64,000 bases of DNA from Solihabitans fulvus (GTDB lineage: Bacteria; Actinomycetota; Actinomycetes; Mycobacteriales; Pseudonocardiaceae): positions 1 through 64,000 of the forward strand of contig NZ_VUOB01000093.1 in the NCBI RefSeq assembly GCF_008386585.1. The letters are read 5' to 3'. Positions 8,110 through 15,161 of this stretch are shown piece after piece. Numbering within the stretch: position 1 is the stretch's first letter; each line of letters opens with the position of its first letter. The notes under the pieces were generated by a model. The model searched no databases, was not told where the DNA came from, and was given only the letters and a program-made list of their open reading frames with translations. A program made the position numbers and the translations under genes.

Positions 8110-8688
8110 GTGGCGGCGCACCGCTTCCGTGCTCGCGGTCGGCCGGTTCGTGTTGACGAACCGGCCGATCCGCCGCGTCTGCGTCTGGTGGGCGACGAGG
8201 TGTATGCGGGCTGGGAGGAGATCTACCGGGACAACGTGGACCGCGTGTACCGGACGTTGTTCGCGAAGCTGGGAAACCGGGCGGACGCGGAGGATCTGAC
8301 CACCGAGGTGTTCCTGGCGGCGCTGCGCCCGCTGCGCGTCGCGGCTCCGGTCGGCCAGGTGCGGGCCTATCTGTTGGCGACCGCGAGAACGGTGTTGGCC
8401 GGGCACTGGCGGCGCACGCTCGGCCGGGAGATCACCACGCTGGACGACGAGCGCGTGGAGATCGCCTTCACCGAGCAGGGCGGCCTGCCGGACCAGCCCG
8501 ACCGGGTCGCCGCGATCCTCGCCGAGCTGCCGGAGCGCTATCGGAAGGTGCTGCGGCTGCGGTTCCTGGAGGGCTGCTCGGTCAAGGAGGCCGCCGAGGA
8601 GCTGGGCGTCAGCGTCGGGAATGTGAAAGTGTTGCAGCACAGGGCACTTCGGCAGGCCGCGCGGCTCGCGGAAGGGACGCAGCCATGA
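8110..8688 (+). CDS. ECF-type RNA polymerase sigma factor
   Basis: This 192-residue sigma-70 family protein has region 2 at about residues 35-100 (NVDRVYRTLFAKLGNRADAE, then LTTEVFLAALRPL). Region 4 at about 130-190 contains the helix-turn-helix CSVKEAAEELGVSVGNVKVLQ. It directs RNA polymerase to a small regulon. It starts at GTG 8110, and its stop overlaps the start of the Rieske gene (ATGA), so the two are translationally coupled; the product of the coupled gene is often the anti-sigma factor. The repeated TGTAACCCG motif upstream suggests self-activation. Confidence 0.88.
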   Translation: MAAHRFRARGRPVRVDEPADPPRLRLVGDEVYAGWEEIYRDNVDRVYRTLFAKLGNRADAEDLTTEVFLAALRPLRVAAPVGQVRAYLLATARTVLAGHWRRTLGREITTLDDERVEIAFTEQGGLPDQPDRVAAILAELPERYRKVLRLRFLEGCSVKEAAEELGVSVGNVKVLQHRALRQAARLAEGTQP

Positions 8689-9515
8689 CCGAACGTGGAG
8701 TGCGCGGGTTCGTCGGGGAGCTGCTGCGGGCGCGGCCGTCTCGGTCATCTCGGCAGTTCCGGTGGTCTCGGCTGTTCTGGTGGTTCCGCGTGGATTCCGC
8801 CGACGAGGCGGTGTTGCGGACCGCGATCGCGCTGCGGGCCGCGCGGCCGGATGCCGGGACGCCAAGGGAGGACTTCGTCGCCGGCCTGCACGAGAGACTG
8901 GCGGCCGAGCTGGGTGAGTCGGCTTCTTCGACTTCTTCGGGGCATCCGGGATCTCTGGGTTCTTCAGGGTCTGGCGGGCACTCGGCGCAGGGCGGAGCCG
9001 AGCCGGTGGCGTCCGGACCGGAGAGCGGGCGGGCGGCTGGGGCCGCACCGACCCGGCGGCGGTTCGTGCGGGTCGCCGCCGCGGTGGCGGCCGGGTCGGC
9101 CGGGCTGGGTGTCGGTCTCGGGCGCCTGTTGGGCGTGCGACCCGATGCGCCGCCGGTGGTGGCCGAGCCGACGCTGCAACCGAATGCCGGCGAGTGGCGC
9201 GCGGTCGTGGCCAGCAAGGATCTGCCGGAGGGCGGCGTGCGGCCGTTCGAACTCGGCGCGGTGGTCGGGTTCGTCGAGCGGACCGGCGGCCAGCTGCGCG
9301 GCGTCAGCGGGGTGTGCACGCATCTCGGTTGTCGGCTCGCGTTGGACGCGCCGAGCCGGGAGCTGAACTGCCCGTGTCACCGGGCGTCCTTCGCCGTGTC
9401 GGGAGAGGTGCTGCGGCATCAGCTGCCGATCGCGTTGCCGGCGCTGCCTCGGCTGTTGGTGCGCGAGTCCGATGGTGTCGTGCAGGTATTCGTGCCCTCG
9501 TCGGGTGCCATGTAA
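8685..9515 (+). CDS. Tat-anchored Rieske [2Fe-2S] protein with cytoplasmic N-terminal extension
   Basis: This 276-residue protein has three parts. Residues 1-85 form a charged soluble segment, followed by a Ser/Gly linker. Near residue 125 a twin-arginine plus hydrophobic helix (RRRFVR, then VAAAVAAGSAGLGVGLG) acts as a Tat signal-anchor. The C-terminus is a Rieske domain with CTHLGC and CPCH, the two Cys/His ligand pairs plus the extra cysteines that form the disulfide in bc1-type Rieske proteins. It should carry an outward-facing iron-sulfur cluster. Because it is coupled to the sigma gene and keeps a cytoplasmic segment, it may act as a redox-responsive anti-sigma factor; that is inference. 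Confidence 0.85.
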   Translation: MTERGVRGFVGELLRARPSRSSRQFRWSRLFWWFRVDSADEAVLRTAIALRAARPDAGTPREDFVAGLHERLAAELGESASSTSSGHPGSLGSSGSGGHSAQGGAEPVASGPESGRAAGAAPTRRRFVRVAAAVAAGSAGLGVGLGRLLGVRPDAPPVVAEPTLQPNAGEWRAVVASKDLPEGGVRPFELGAVVGFVERTGGQLRGVSGVCTHLGCRLALDAPSRELNCPCHRASFAVSGEVLRHQLPIALPALPRLLVRESDGVVQVFVPSSGAM

Positions 9516-9527
9516 CCCGACTGCGTA
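9511..9527 (+). promoter_or_regulatory. repeated motif TGTAACCCG-N3-GCGTA, copy 2
   Basis: Second copy of the 17-base motif found upstream of the sigma gene. It overlaps the Rieske stop codon and ends 8 bases before the cupredoxin ATG, so a transcript starting here would be nearly leaderless. It suggests that the sigma factor separately activates the cupredoxin gene. Confidence 0.45.
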
Positions 9528-9535
9528 TTCCAGGT

Positions 9536-9994
9536 ATGCGAAAACTCAAGTACACCAAGGGAATCTGGGTGGCGGCGGTAGCCGTCGTCGGCCTCCTGGG
9601 TCTCTCGGCCTGTTCCGCTCCGTCGGCCGCGCCGGCGGCGTCCAGTCAGTCCACTGTAGACTCAGGCATGACCGGCATGTCGATGGCACCGTCCGGCACG
9701 GCCGGCCAGAGCACGTCCGCGCAGGCCGGGGCCGCGGCGACGAACTCGGTGGCGATCAAGGACTTCGCGTTCGCGCCGGCCACCGTGACCGTGCCGGTCG
9801 GCACGACCGTGACGTGGACCAACAGCGATCAGGACCCGCACACCGTGACGGCGACCGAGTCGGGCAGCCCGCTGCGGTCGCCGACCATGAACAACGGGGC
9901 GACCTACAAGTACACGTTCACGAAGGCGGGCAGGTACGACTACCTGTGCACGATCCATCCGTTCATGACCGGCACGGTGGTGGTGACGCCGTGA
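9536..9994 (+). CDS. cupredoxin-domain lipoprotein (type I copper protein)
   Basis: The 152-residue protein has a lipoprotein signal peptide (LLGLSAC lipobox near residue 25), a Ser/Ala/Met-rich linker, and a plastocyanin/azurin-like domain. Copper ligands are visible: His in DPHTVTA and the Cys-x2-His-x3-Met cluster in CTIHPFM near the C-terminus. It should sit on the outer face of the membrane and carry electrons through one copper ion, plausibly in exchange with the neighbouring Rieske protein. ATG 9536 is the start; longer upstream reading frames lie inside the Rieske gene. Confidence 0.88.
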   Translation: MRKLKYTKGIWVAAVAVVGLLGLSACSAPSAAPAASSQSTVDSGMTGMSMAPSGTAGQSTSAQAGAAATNSVAIKDFAFAPATVTVPVGTTVTWTNSDQDPHTVTATESGSPLRSPTMNNGATYKYTFTKAGRYDYLCTIHPFMTGTVVVTP

Positions 9995-10929
9995 GCGTCG
10001 AGCAGGATCCGCAGGGCATGACCCGGCGGCAGTTGCTCCGGCACAGCGCGTGGTTCGGCGCTGCCGTGGTGCTGACGGTCGCGGGCGGCGAGGTGATCAG
10101 CCAGGTCGCCGACGCGCAGAACCCGGCGCCGGCCGTCGACGACCCGACCGCGCTGCGGTTCGTGCAGATCAGCGACAGCCATCTCGGGTTCAAGGGTTCG
10201 GCGAATTCGGCCGTCGAGGACTCGTTCGCGCACGCCATCAAGCAGGTCAACGCGCTGCCGTACCGGCCGGACTTCGTGGCGCACACGGGTGATCTCACGC
10301 ACCTGTCGACACCGGCGCAGTTCGACCAGGTCAAACAGATGATGAGCGAACTGAAGACCGGGCAGGTGTTCACCGTGCCCGGCGAGCACGACTCGATCGA
10401 CGACGGCGGGCAGAAGTACCGGCAGACGTTCGGGGCGGGGACGCAGGGCGACGGCTGGCGCAGCTTCGACGCCGGGGGCGTGCACTTCATCGCGCTGGTG
10501 AACACGGTGAGCCTGGAGAAGCTCGGCCATCTCGGCCCGGACCAGGTGGAGTTCGTGCGCAAGGACGTGGCCGGACTGTCCAGCGACACACCGATCGTGG
10601 TGTTCAGCCACGTGCCGCTGTTCGCGATGTATCCCGCGTGGGGGTGGGGCACGGACGACGCGGTGCAGGTGCTGAGCCTGCTGCGCCGGTTCGCGTCGGT
10701 GACCTGTCTCAACGGGCACGTGCACCAGCTGTTCACCAAGACCGAGGGGAACGTGACGTTCCACAGCGCGACCACCACGGCCTATCCGTTGCCGAAGCCG
10801 GGCGACGGGCCGGCGCCGAAGCCCCTCGTGCTGCCGGCCGGGAAGCTCGGTGATGCGCTCGGGATCCGGGAAGTGGCCTACCACAAGGGAAGTCAGGCCT
10901 TGGCGATCAAGGATGTGAGGCTGGCATGA
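9991..10929 (+). CDS. Tat-exported calcineurin-like metallophosphoesterase
   Basis: 312 residues from a GTG that overlaps the cupredoxin stop (GTGA). A Tat signal (TRRQLLRHSAWFGAAVVL) precedes a calcineurin-like phosphoesterase domain. Metal-binding motifs appear in order: D-S-H in ISDSHLG, GD in HTGDLTH, GEHD in place of the usual GNHD/E, His in FSHVPLF, and GHVH in NGHVHQ. It is probably a periplasm-side phosphodiesterase or phosphatase with a dinuclear metal centre. The Asn-to-Glu change in the GNHD motif is unusual and could alter activity. Substrate unknown. Confidence 0.85.
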   Translation: MSVEQDPQGMTRRQLLRHSAWFGAAVVLTVAGGEVISQVADAQNPAPAVDDPTALRFVQISDSHLGFKGSANSAVEDSFAHAIKQVNALPYRPDFVAHTGDLTHLSTPAQFDQVKQMMSELKTGQVFTVPGEHDSIDDGGQKYRQTFGAGTQGDGWRSFDAGGVHFIALVNTVSLEKLGHLGPDQVEFVRKDVAGLSSDTPIVVFSHVPLFAMYPAWGWGTDDAVQVLSLLRRFASVTCLNGHVHQLFTKTEGNVTFHSATTTAYPLPKPGDGPAPKPLVLPAGKLGDALGIREVAYHKGSQALAIKDVRLA

Positions 10930-11321
10930 TCGTCGTTCGGTTGGCCGCCGCTGCGTGCCTCGCGGTGAGCGGGTATGTGCACGCCGACCTGTATGTGCAC
11001 GGGTATCGGGGGATACCCGGGGTGGGACCGGCGTTCCTGGTGCAGGCGGCGGCGTCGTTCGCGCTGGCCGCGTTGTTGCTGGCTGGTGGCGCGGGGATCC
11101 TGCGGCTGATGGGTGTCGGGCTGGCGGCCAGCTCGCTGGTGGGGTTTGTGCTGTCGCGGACGGTGGGTGTCTTCGGGTTCGTGGAGCGCGGGTTTCAGCC
11201 CGCGCCGCAGGCCGTGGTCAGCGTGCTGGTCGAGGTGGCCGTGTTGGGATTGCTGGTGCCTTCCGGGGTGGTCGGGGTCCTGCGGTGGCGCGCAGGGCGT
11301 GCCGTGCGGGCCGCGGGGTAG
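10926..11321 (+). CDS. small integral membrane protein
   Basis: This 131-residue protein has about four hydrophobic helices, short loops, and an Arg-rich C-terminus (RWRAGRAVRA). The ATG overlaps the metallophosphoesterase stop by 4 bases, so it is the last gene of the sigma-Rieske-cupredoxin set. The first helix carries His residues (GYVHADLYVHGYRG) that could bind metal or heme. I do not recognise the family; a membrane partner for the redox proteins is possible. Confidence 0.75.
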   Translation: MIVVRLAAAACLAVSGYVHADLYVHGYRGIPGVGPAFLVQAAASFALAALLLAGGAGILRLMGVGLAASSLVGFVLSRTVGVFGFVERGFQPAPQAVVSVLVEVAVLGLLVPSGVVGVLRWRAGRAVRAAG

Positions 11322-11354
11322 GGCGGTGCTGGCACGCCGGCCGCCGGGAGTGCG

Positions 11355-11400
11355 TCGGCGTGACGTTGCGGCGAGTCCTTGCGCCCCAACGTCACGCCGA
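11355..11400. terminator. 14-bp stem between convergent genes
   Basis: Perfect 14-base arms (11355-11368, 11387-11400) enclose an 18-base loop between the redox gene set and the oppositely oriented phosphodiesterase gene. It is probably a bidirectional terminator. Confidence 0.65.
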
Positions 11401-11412
11401 TGCGGGCTCGCG

Positions 11413-12456
11413 TCAGCCGAGCGTGAAGGTGGTCATGATCGGGTAGTGGTCGCTGGGGGAGTAGGTGTCGGGTTGGCCGGGCTGCCAGCCGTCCTGCGGG
11501 TCGACCAGCACCTGCACCGCGTCGACGCCCGGGGTGGGGCGGCTGTTGCCGGCGGCGTCGGTGTAGTTGAGGTAGCCGAGGTAGTCCAGGCTGTCGCGGT
11601 AGTCGACCGGGAAGCTCTCGATCGGCGCCATGTACTGGCACCACGCGCTGACCGTGCAGTCCATGGTGCGGATCGGGCCGGTCGGGTCGACGGTGGACAG
11701 GACCGCGTCGCCCGAGCGGCTGGCGCGGTCGAGGTCCGAGTCGCCCGGCGCGCGGCCGGTCTGGCCGGCGAAGTACTCGATGTTCAGGTCGCCGCCGATC
11801 AGCACCGGTCCCGCCGTGCCGACCTTGCCGTTCACCCAGTTCCTGATCTCGGCGAGCTGCGCCACTCTGGTCGCCCTCGTCGAGTCGGTGGACACGCTGC
11901 TCTGGTCCGCCTGAAGGTGCGTGCCGACGACCCAGGCGGGCACGCCGTTCTTGTTCACCCGCACCAGGGCGGCGCCCTTGTTGGCGTTGTAGTCCCAGGT
12001 GCCGGTCTTGGAGTTGCGGAACACCAGCGCGTGCTGGGCCTCGATCGGGTACTTCGAGAGGATCATGGTGCCGCCGTTGATGACGAACGGGCTGTTCGAG
12101 CAGTTGCCGCTGACCGACGTCCAACCGCCGCCGGAGCAGACCTGGCCGACGACGGGTGTGCGGTACGGGTAGACGTCGGCGAGGTTCGACGCGATGTCGC
12201 TGGTCGACGCGTGGTTGAACAGCTCGTCCAGGATCACCACGTCCGCGTCGTGCGTGCGCACGATCGCCTCGACGCGGGGCGTGCGCTCGGCGGCCTTCTC
12301 GTTCTTGATGCTGTCGACGATGGCGGTGCCGAGGTCGACGTTGAAGGCGAACACGGAGAGCGTGGGGGCAGGGGCTGCGGAGGCTGTGCCGGTGCCGGTG
12401 GCCAGCAGGGCGGCGGCCAGCAGCAGGGTCGCGGCCAGTCCTCGGGGCTTGGTCAA
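11413..12456 (-). CDS. secreted sphingomyelinase C-like endonuclease/exonuclease/phosphatase family enzyme
   Basis: 347 residues. A signal peptide (LAATLLLAAALLATGTGTASA) precedes an EEP-fold domain. Visible catalytic elements are the first-strand Asn in FAFNVDLG, the metal-binding Glu in ILDELFN, GGDLN near the middle, and the terminal SDH of SDHYPIMTTF. This combination matches bacterial neutral sphingomyelinases, which hydrolyse phospholipid head groups outside the cell, although a nuclease cannot be excluded. I chose TTG 12456 because GAGGAACG stands 5 bases upstream and the signal peptide then begins at once; the reading frame continues further upstream without support. Confidence 0.82.
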   Translation of the reverse strand: MTKPRGLAATLLLAAALLATGTGTASAAPAPTLSVFAFNVDLGTAIVDSIKNEKAAERTPRVEAIVRTHDADVVILDELFNHASTSDIASNLADVYPYRTPVVGQVCSGGGWTSVSGNCSNSPFVINGGTMILSKYPIEAQHALVFRNSKTGTWDYNANKGAALVRVNKNGVPAWVVGTHLQADQSSVSTDSTRATRVAQLAEIRNWVNGKVGTAGPVLIGGDLNIEYFAGQTGRAPGDSDLDRASRSGDAVLSTVDPTGPIRTMDCTVSAWCQYMAPIESFPVDYRDSLDYLGYLNYTDAAGNSRPTPGVDAVQVLVDPQDGWQPGQPDTYSPSDHYPIMTTFTLG

Positions 12457-12604
12457 GGTCGTTCCTCGGTGCAGGGGACAGGGACGGCACAGCATGGCGT
12501 GATCACTGAGCGCGGACGCCGCCTGCCGGCGAAGATCTGGTGACACAGCGGTGAACGGGGAGGTGCGGTGCGTAACGAAAACGGCAATCGCTGCCAGGTT
12601 TGCA

Positions 12605-12618
12605 CACATGCGCATACG
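12605..12618. promoter_or_regulatory. ATGCGCAT palindrome upstream of the metal exporter
   Basis: The AT-richer spacer before the CDF gene contains the perfect 8-base palindrome ATGCGCAT (12608-12615) about 20 bases from the start codon. Short palindromes of this kind are bound by ArsR/SmtB metal sensors, but no such regulator is adjacent; weak evidence. Confidence 0.3.
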
Positions 12619-12634
12619 TTGATATGTTGGCGGC

Positions 12635-13588
12635 ATGCAGCCTGACGACCAGCACGGTCACGGGGGTCACGGGCACGGCGTCGCGGTGAACGCGGACCGG
12701 CGGTGGCTGACCATCGCGTTGGTGCTGATCGTGGCCTTCATGTCCGTCGAGGTCGTGGTCGGCATCATCGCCGGCTCGCTGGCGTTGATATCCGACGCCG
12801 GGCACATGCTCACCGACGCGGCCTCGATCGTGCTGGCGCTCATCGCCATCCGGCTCGCCGCTCGACCGGCGCGCGGCGGCTACACCTACGGGCTCAAACG
12901 GGCCGAGATCCTGTCCGCGCAGGCGAACGGGATCACGCTGCTGCTGCTGACCGCGTGGTTCACCTACGAGGGCATCAGCCGGCTCATCGACCCGCCGCCC
13001 GTGCAGGGCGCGCTCGTGCTGGTCACCGCGCTCGTGGGCATCGCCGTCAACATCGTCGCCGCGTGGTGCATCAGCAAGGCCAACCGGAGCAGCCTGAACG
13101 TCGAGGGCGCGTTCCAGCACATCCTCAACGACCTGTTCGCCTTCATCGCCACGGCAGTGGCCGGGCTCGTCGTCTGGCTGACCGGGTTCACCAGGGCCGA
13201 CGCGCTGGCCGCGCTGGTGGTCGCCGCGCTGATGGCCAAGGCGGGCTGGGGGTTGGTGCGGGAGTCCGGCCGCATCTTCCTGGAGGCGGCCCCGACCGAC
13301 GTCAATCCCGAGTCGGTCGGCGGGGAACTGGTCGGCGTGCCGGACGTCGTCGAGGTGCACGACCTGCACATCTGGCAGATCACCTCGGGCGAGCCGGCTC
13401 TGTCTGCGCACGTGCTGGTCGATCGGGGCGCCGACTGTCACGCGGTGCGGGGGCGGCTGGAGCGGTTGCTGCGGGACGGGCATCGCATCGGGCACACCAC
13501 CTTGCAGATCGACCACGCCGACGCGACCGGCCGCACGACGGAGCGGCACTGCGAGCAGTCGCACGGGAAGACGCATCGCCTGGCGTAA
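12635..13588 (+). CDS. cation diffusion facilitator (CDF) metal exporter
   Basis: This 317-residue protein has a His-rich N-terminus (HGHGGHGHG), six transmembrane helices and a cytoplasmic C-terminal domain. The metal-site pairs are clear: SDAGHMLTDA in helix 2 (H-x3-D) and FQHILNDL in helix 5 (H-x3-D), the pattern of the CzcD/ZitB zinc-type group. It exports divalent metal, most likely zinc, in exchange for protons. The C-terminus carries further His and Cys residues. It is divergent from the phosphodiesterase gene. Confidence 0.92.
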   Translation: MQPDDQHGHGGHGHGVAVNADRRWLTIALVLIVAFMSVEVVVGIIAGSLALISDAGHMLTDAASIVLALIAIRLAARPARGGYTYGLKRAEILSAQANGITLLLLTAWFTYEGISRLIDPPPVQGALVLVTALVGIAVNIVAAWCISKANRSSLNVEGAFQHILNDLFAFIATAVAGLVVWLTGFTRADALAALVVAALMAKAGWGLVRESGRIFLEAAPTDVNPESVGGELVGVPDVVEVHDLHIWQITSGEPALSAHVLVDRGADCHAVRGRLERLLRDGHRIGHTTLQIDHADATGRTTERHCEQSHGKTHRLA

Positions 13589-13681
13589 AGCCAGCCGTCG
13601 TGCGGATTCGATCAGCTGCTGTCCACTCTCGGTGGGCCGGGTAGCGCAGAGTTCGTGGCCTGTTCGGTCGGAGCGCCGAGG

Positions 13682-13725
13682 GCCGTGAGGGGATCCCGGC
13701 ACGCCCTCCAGAATCCCCTCACGGC
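13682..13725. terminator. 13-bp stem overlapping the LacI gene end
   Basis: Perfect 13-base arms (13682-13694, 13713-13725) surround an 18-base loop between the converging CDF and LacI genes. The right arm overlaps the last codons of the LacI gene. Confidence 0.6.
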
Positions 13726-14810
13726 AGGGGAGGGGGAGCTGTGCTGCCCCTCGGCTCCAGGCGCGGGACGTCGTCCTCAACGTCGTGCGGCGCCTCGCCC
13801 TCGATGAGGGCCAACAGTTGTTGGGCCGCGTGGCTGCCGAAGGCGTGTGTGTCGCGCACCAGCGCCGTCAGCTGCGGGTGGGTCAGGCGGCACAGGACCG
13901 AGTCGTCCCAGGCGACCACGGAGAGGTCCGAGGGGACGGAGAGGCCCAGTTCGCCTGCCACGCCAACGCCCGCGACCGCCATCACGTCGTTGTCGTAGAT
14001 GATCGCCGTGGGCGGTCCGGGTTCGGCCAGGAGTTGGCGGGTCTCCCTTGCGCCGGCCTCGTCGCTGTAGTCGGTGGCCACTGAGTCGTGCGTGGACAGC
14101 CCGTATTTCCTTGTGGCTGCGCGGAAGGAGTCGATTCTTCGCTTGGTGTGGATGAGCTCGGGCAGACCGGCGATGTGGGCGATCCTGCGGTGACCGAGGC
14201 CCACCAGGTAGTCGACGATGGACGCCATCGCGCCGGTGTCGTCGGCCCAGATGCTCGGCACAGTGCCGGTCGAGGTCGGGCCGCCTATCAACAACGCGGG
14301 CAGGCCGAGCTCAACCAGGAGCGCCGGCCTCGGGTCGTCCACCCTCGGGTCGACGACCAGCACGCCGTCCACCCGATGCTCGGACCACCACTGCCGGTAC
14401 AGCGCCATCTCGGCCGCCATGTTCTCCACGACCTGGAACAGCAGGGCCGACGCGCGCACCGACAACACGGCCTGCATTCCGGAAACCAGCTGGAGGAAGA
14501 ACGGCTCGATGCCCAGCGTCTTGGCGGGCCGGGCGAACACGAGACCCACCGTGCCGGCTCGCGCAGCGGACAGCGCGCGGGCGGCGCTGTTGGGGTGCCA
14601 GGACAGTTCTTTGGCCACGCCCAGTATTCGTTGCCGGGTGTCCTCGGAAACCCCCGGACGATTGTTCAGCGCAAAGGACACCGCGCTCTCGGACACGCCG
14701 GCGCGCCGGGCGATGTCCCTGATGGTGGTGCGTCTCGGCCGGCTTCGGCCGTTGCCGTTCGGCGGCTGCGCCTCGGGTCCGGACGGACCGGTGCCACGCA
14801 GGGAATCCAA
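13719..14810 (-). CDS. LacI-family repressor of the mannoside locus
   Basis: 363 residues. The N-terminal headpiece TTIRDIARRAGVSESAVSFALNN (about residues 28-50) with the hinge PNSAARALS is diagnostic of LacI regulators; a periplasmic-binding-protein-like sugar domain follows. The gene starts at TTG 14810 behind a G-rich ribosome site. It is divergent from the sugar ABC transporter and glycosidase genes, and a classical LacI half-palindrome GAAGCGCTTTAC lies in the shared spacer, so it probably represses both itself and that operon until a sugar binds. Confidence 0.92.
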   Translation of the reverse strand: MDSLRGTGPSGPEAQPPNGNGRSRPRRTTIRDIARRAGVSESAVSFALNNRPGVSEDTRQRILGVAKELSWHPNSAARALSAARAGTVGLVFARPAKTLGIEPFFLQLVSGMQAVLSVRASALLFQVVENMAAEMALYRQWWSEHRVDGVLVVDPRVDDPRPALLVELGLPALLIGGPTSTGTVPSIWADDTGAMASIVDYLVGLGHRRIAHIAGLPELIHTKRRIDSFRAATRKYGLSTHDSVATDYSDEAGARETRQLLAEPGPPTAIIYDNDVMAVAGVGVAGELGLSVPSDLSVVAWDDSVLCRLTHPQLTALVRDTHAFGSHAAQQLLALIEGEAPHDVEDDVPRLEPRGSTAPPPLP

Positions 14811-14837
14811 TTGGCGCCCCCAATCAGTGTCCCTGGC

Positions 14838-14850
14838 TGAAGCGCTTTAC
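14838..14850. promoter_or_regulatory. LacI-type operator
   Basis: GAAGCGCTTTAC contains the perfect palindrome AAGCGCTT (14840-14847), the core of LacI-family operators. It sits 28 bases upstream of the repressor start, fitting autoregulation and control of the divergent sugar operon. Confidence 0.7.
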
Positions 14851-14948
14851 CTCGTCGGAGCTAAACCGCATTAGTGCGAGCACTATGAGCCTGTCTGCTG
14901 TCTGTTGTCAAGCACTGGACAAAAGGTGGACAAATTCGTCACGATGCG

Positions 14949-14978
14949 TTGACATCGTCGCTGGTGCGAGGGCACTTT
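14949..14978 (+). promoter_or_regulatory. probable promoter of the mannoside operon
   Basis: TTGACA (14949-14954) is separated by 18 bases from CACTTT (14973-14978). The -35 is perfect and the -10 weak. Transcription would begin at or next to the long hairpin at 14982. The rest of the 350-bp LacI/solute-binding-protein spacer (14811-15161) shows only the LacI operator, this promoter and the hairpin. Confidence 0.45.
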
Positions 14979-14981
14979 GAA

Positions 14982-15025
14982 GGTCACCACGGGAGCCGAA
15001 CCAGCCCTCGGCTCCCGTGGTGACC
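14982..15025 (+). other. perfect 18-bp stem-loop in the leader of the mannoside operon
   Basis: Arms 14982-14999 and 15008-15025 are perfectly complementary with an 8-base loop. The hairpin lies in a divergent spacer, not at a gene end, about 137 bases before the binding-protein start. It could be a 5' mRNA stabiliser, an attenuator or the terminator of an unannotated short transcript. Confidence 0.6.
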
Positions 15026-15161
15026 ACCCCGGCTCAGGCCAGGACGCCGCTGCGCCCCAGCGGCATGTGCCGCCCTGTCGTGCCGTCCCCCGTAGTAGCA
15101 GCTGCCTCGCGGCGGCTTGTCGTCCCCTCGTGTAAGGCATGCACAGCAAAGGAGCTATGCG

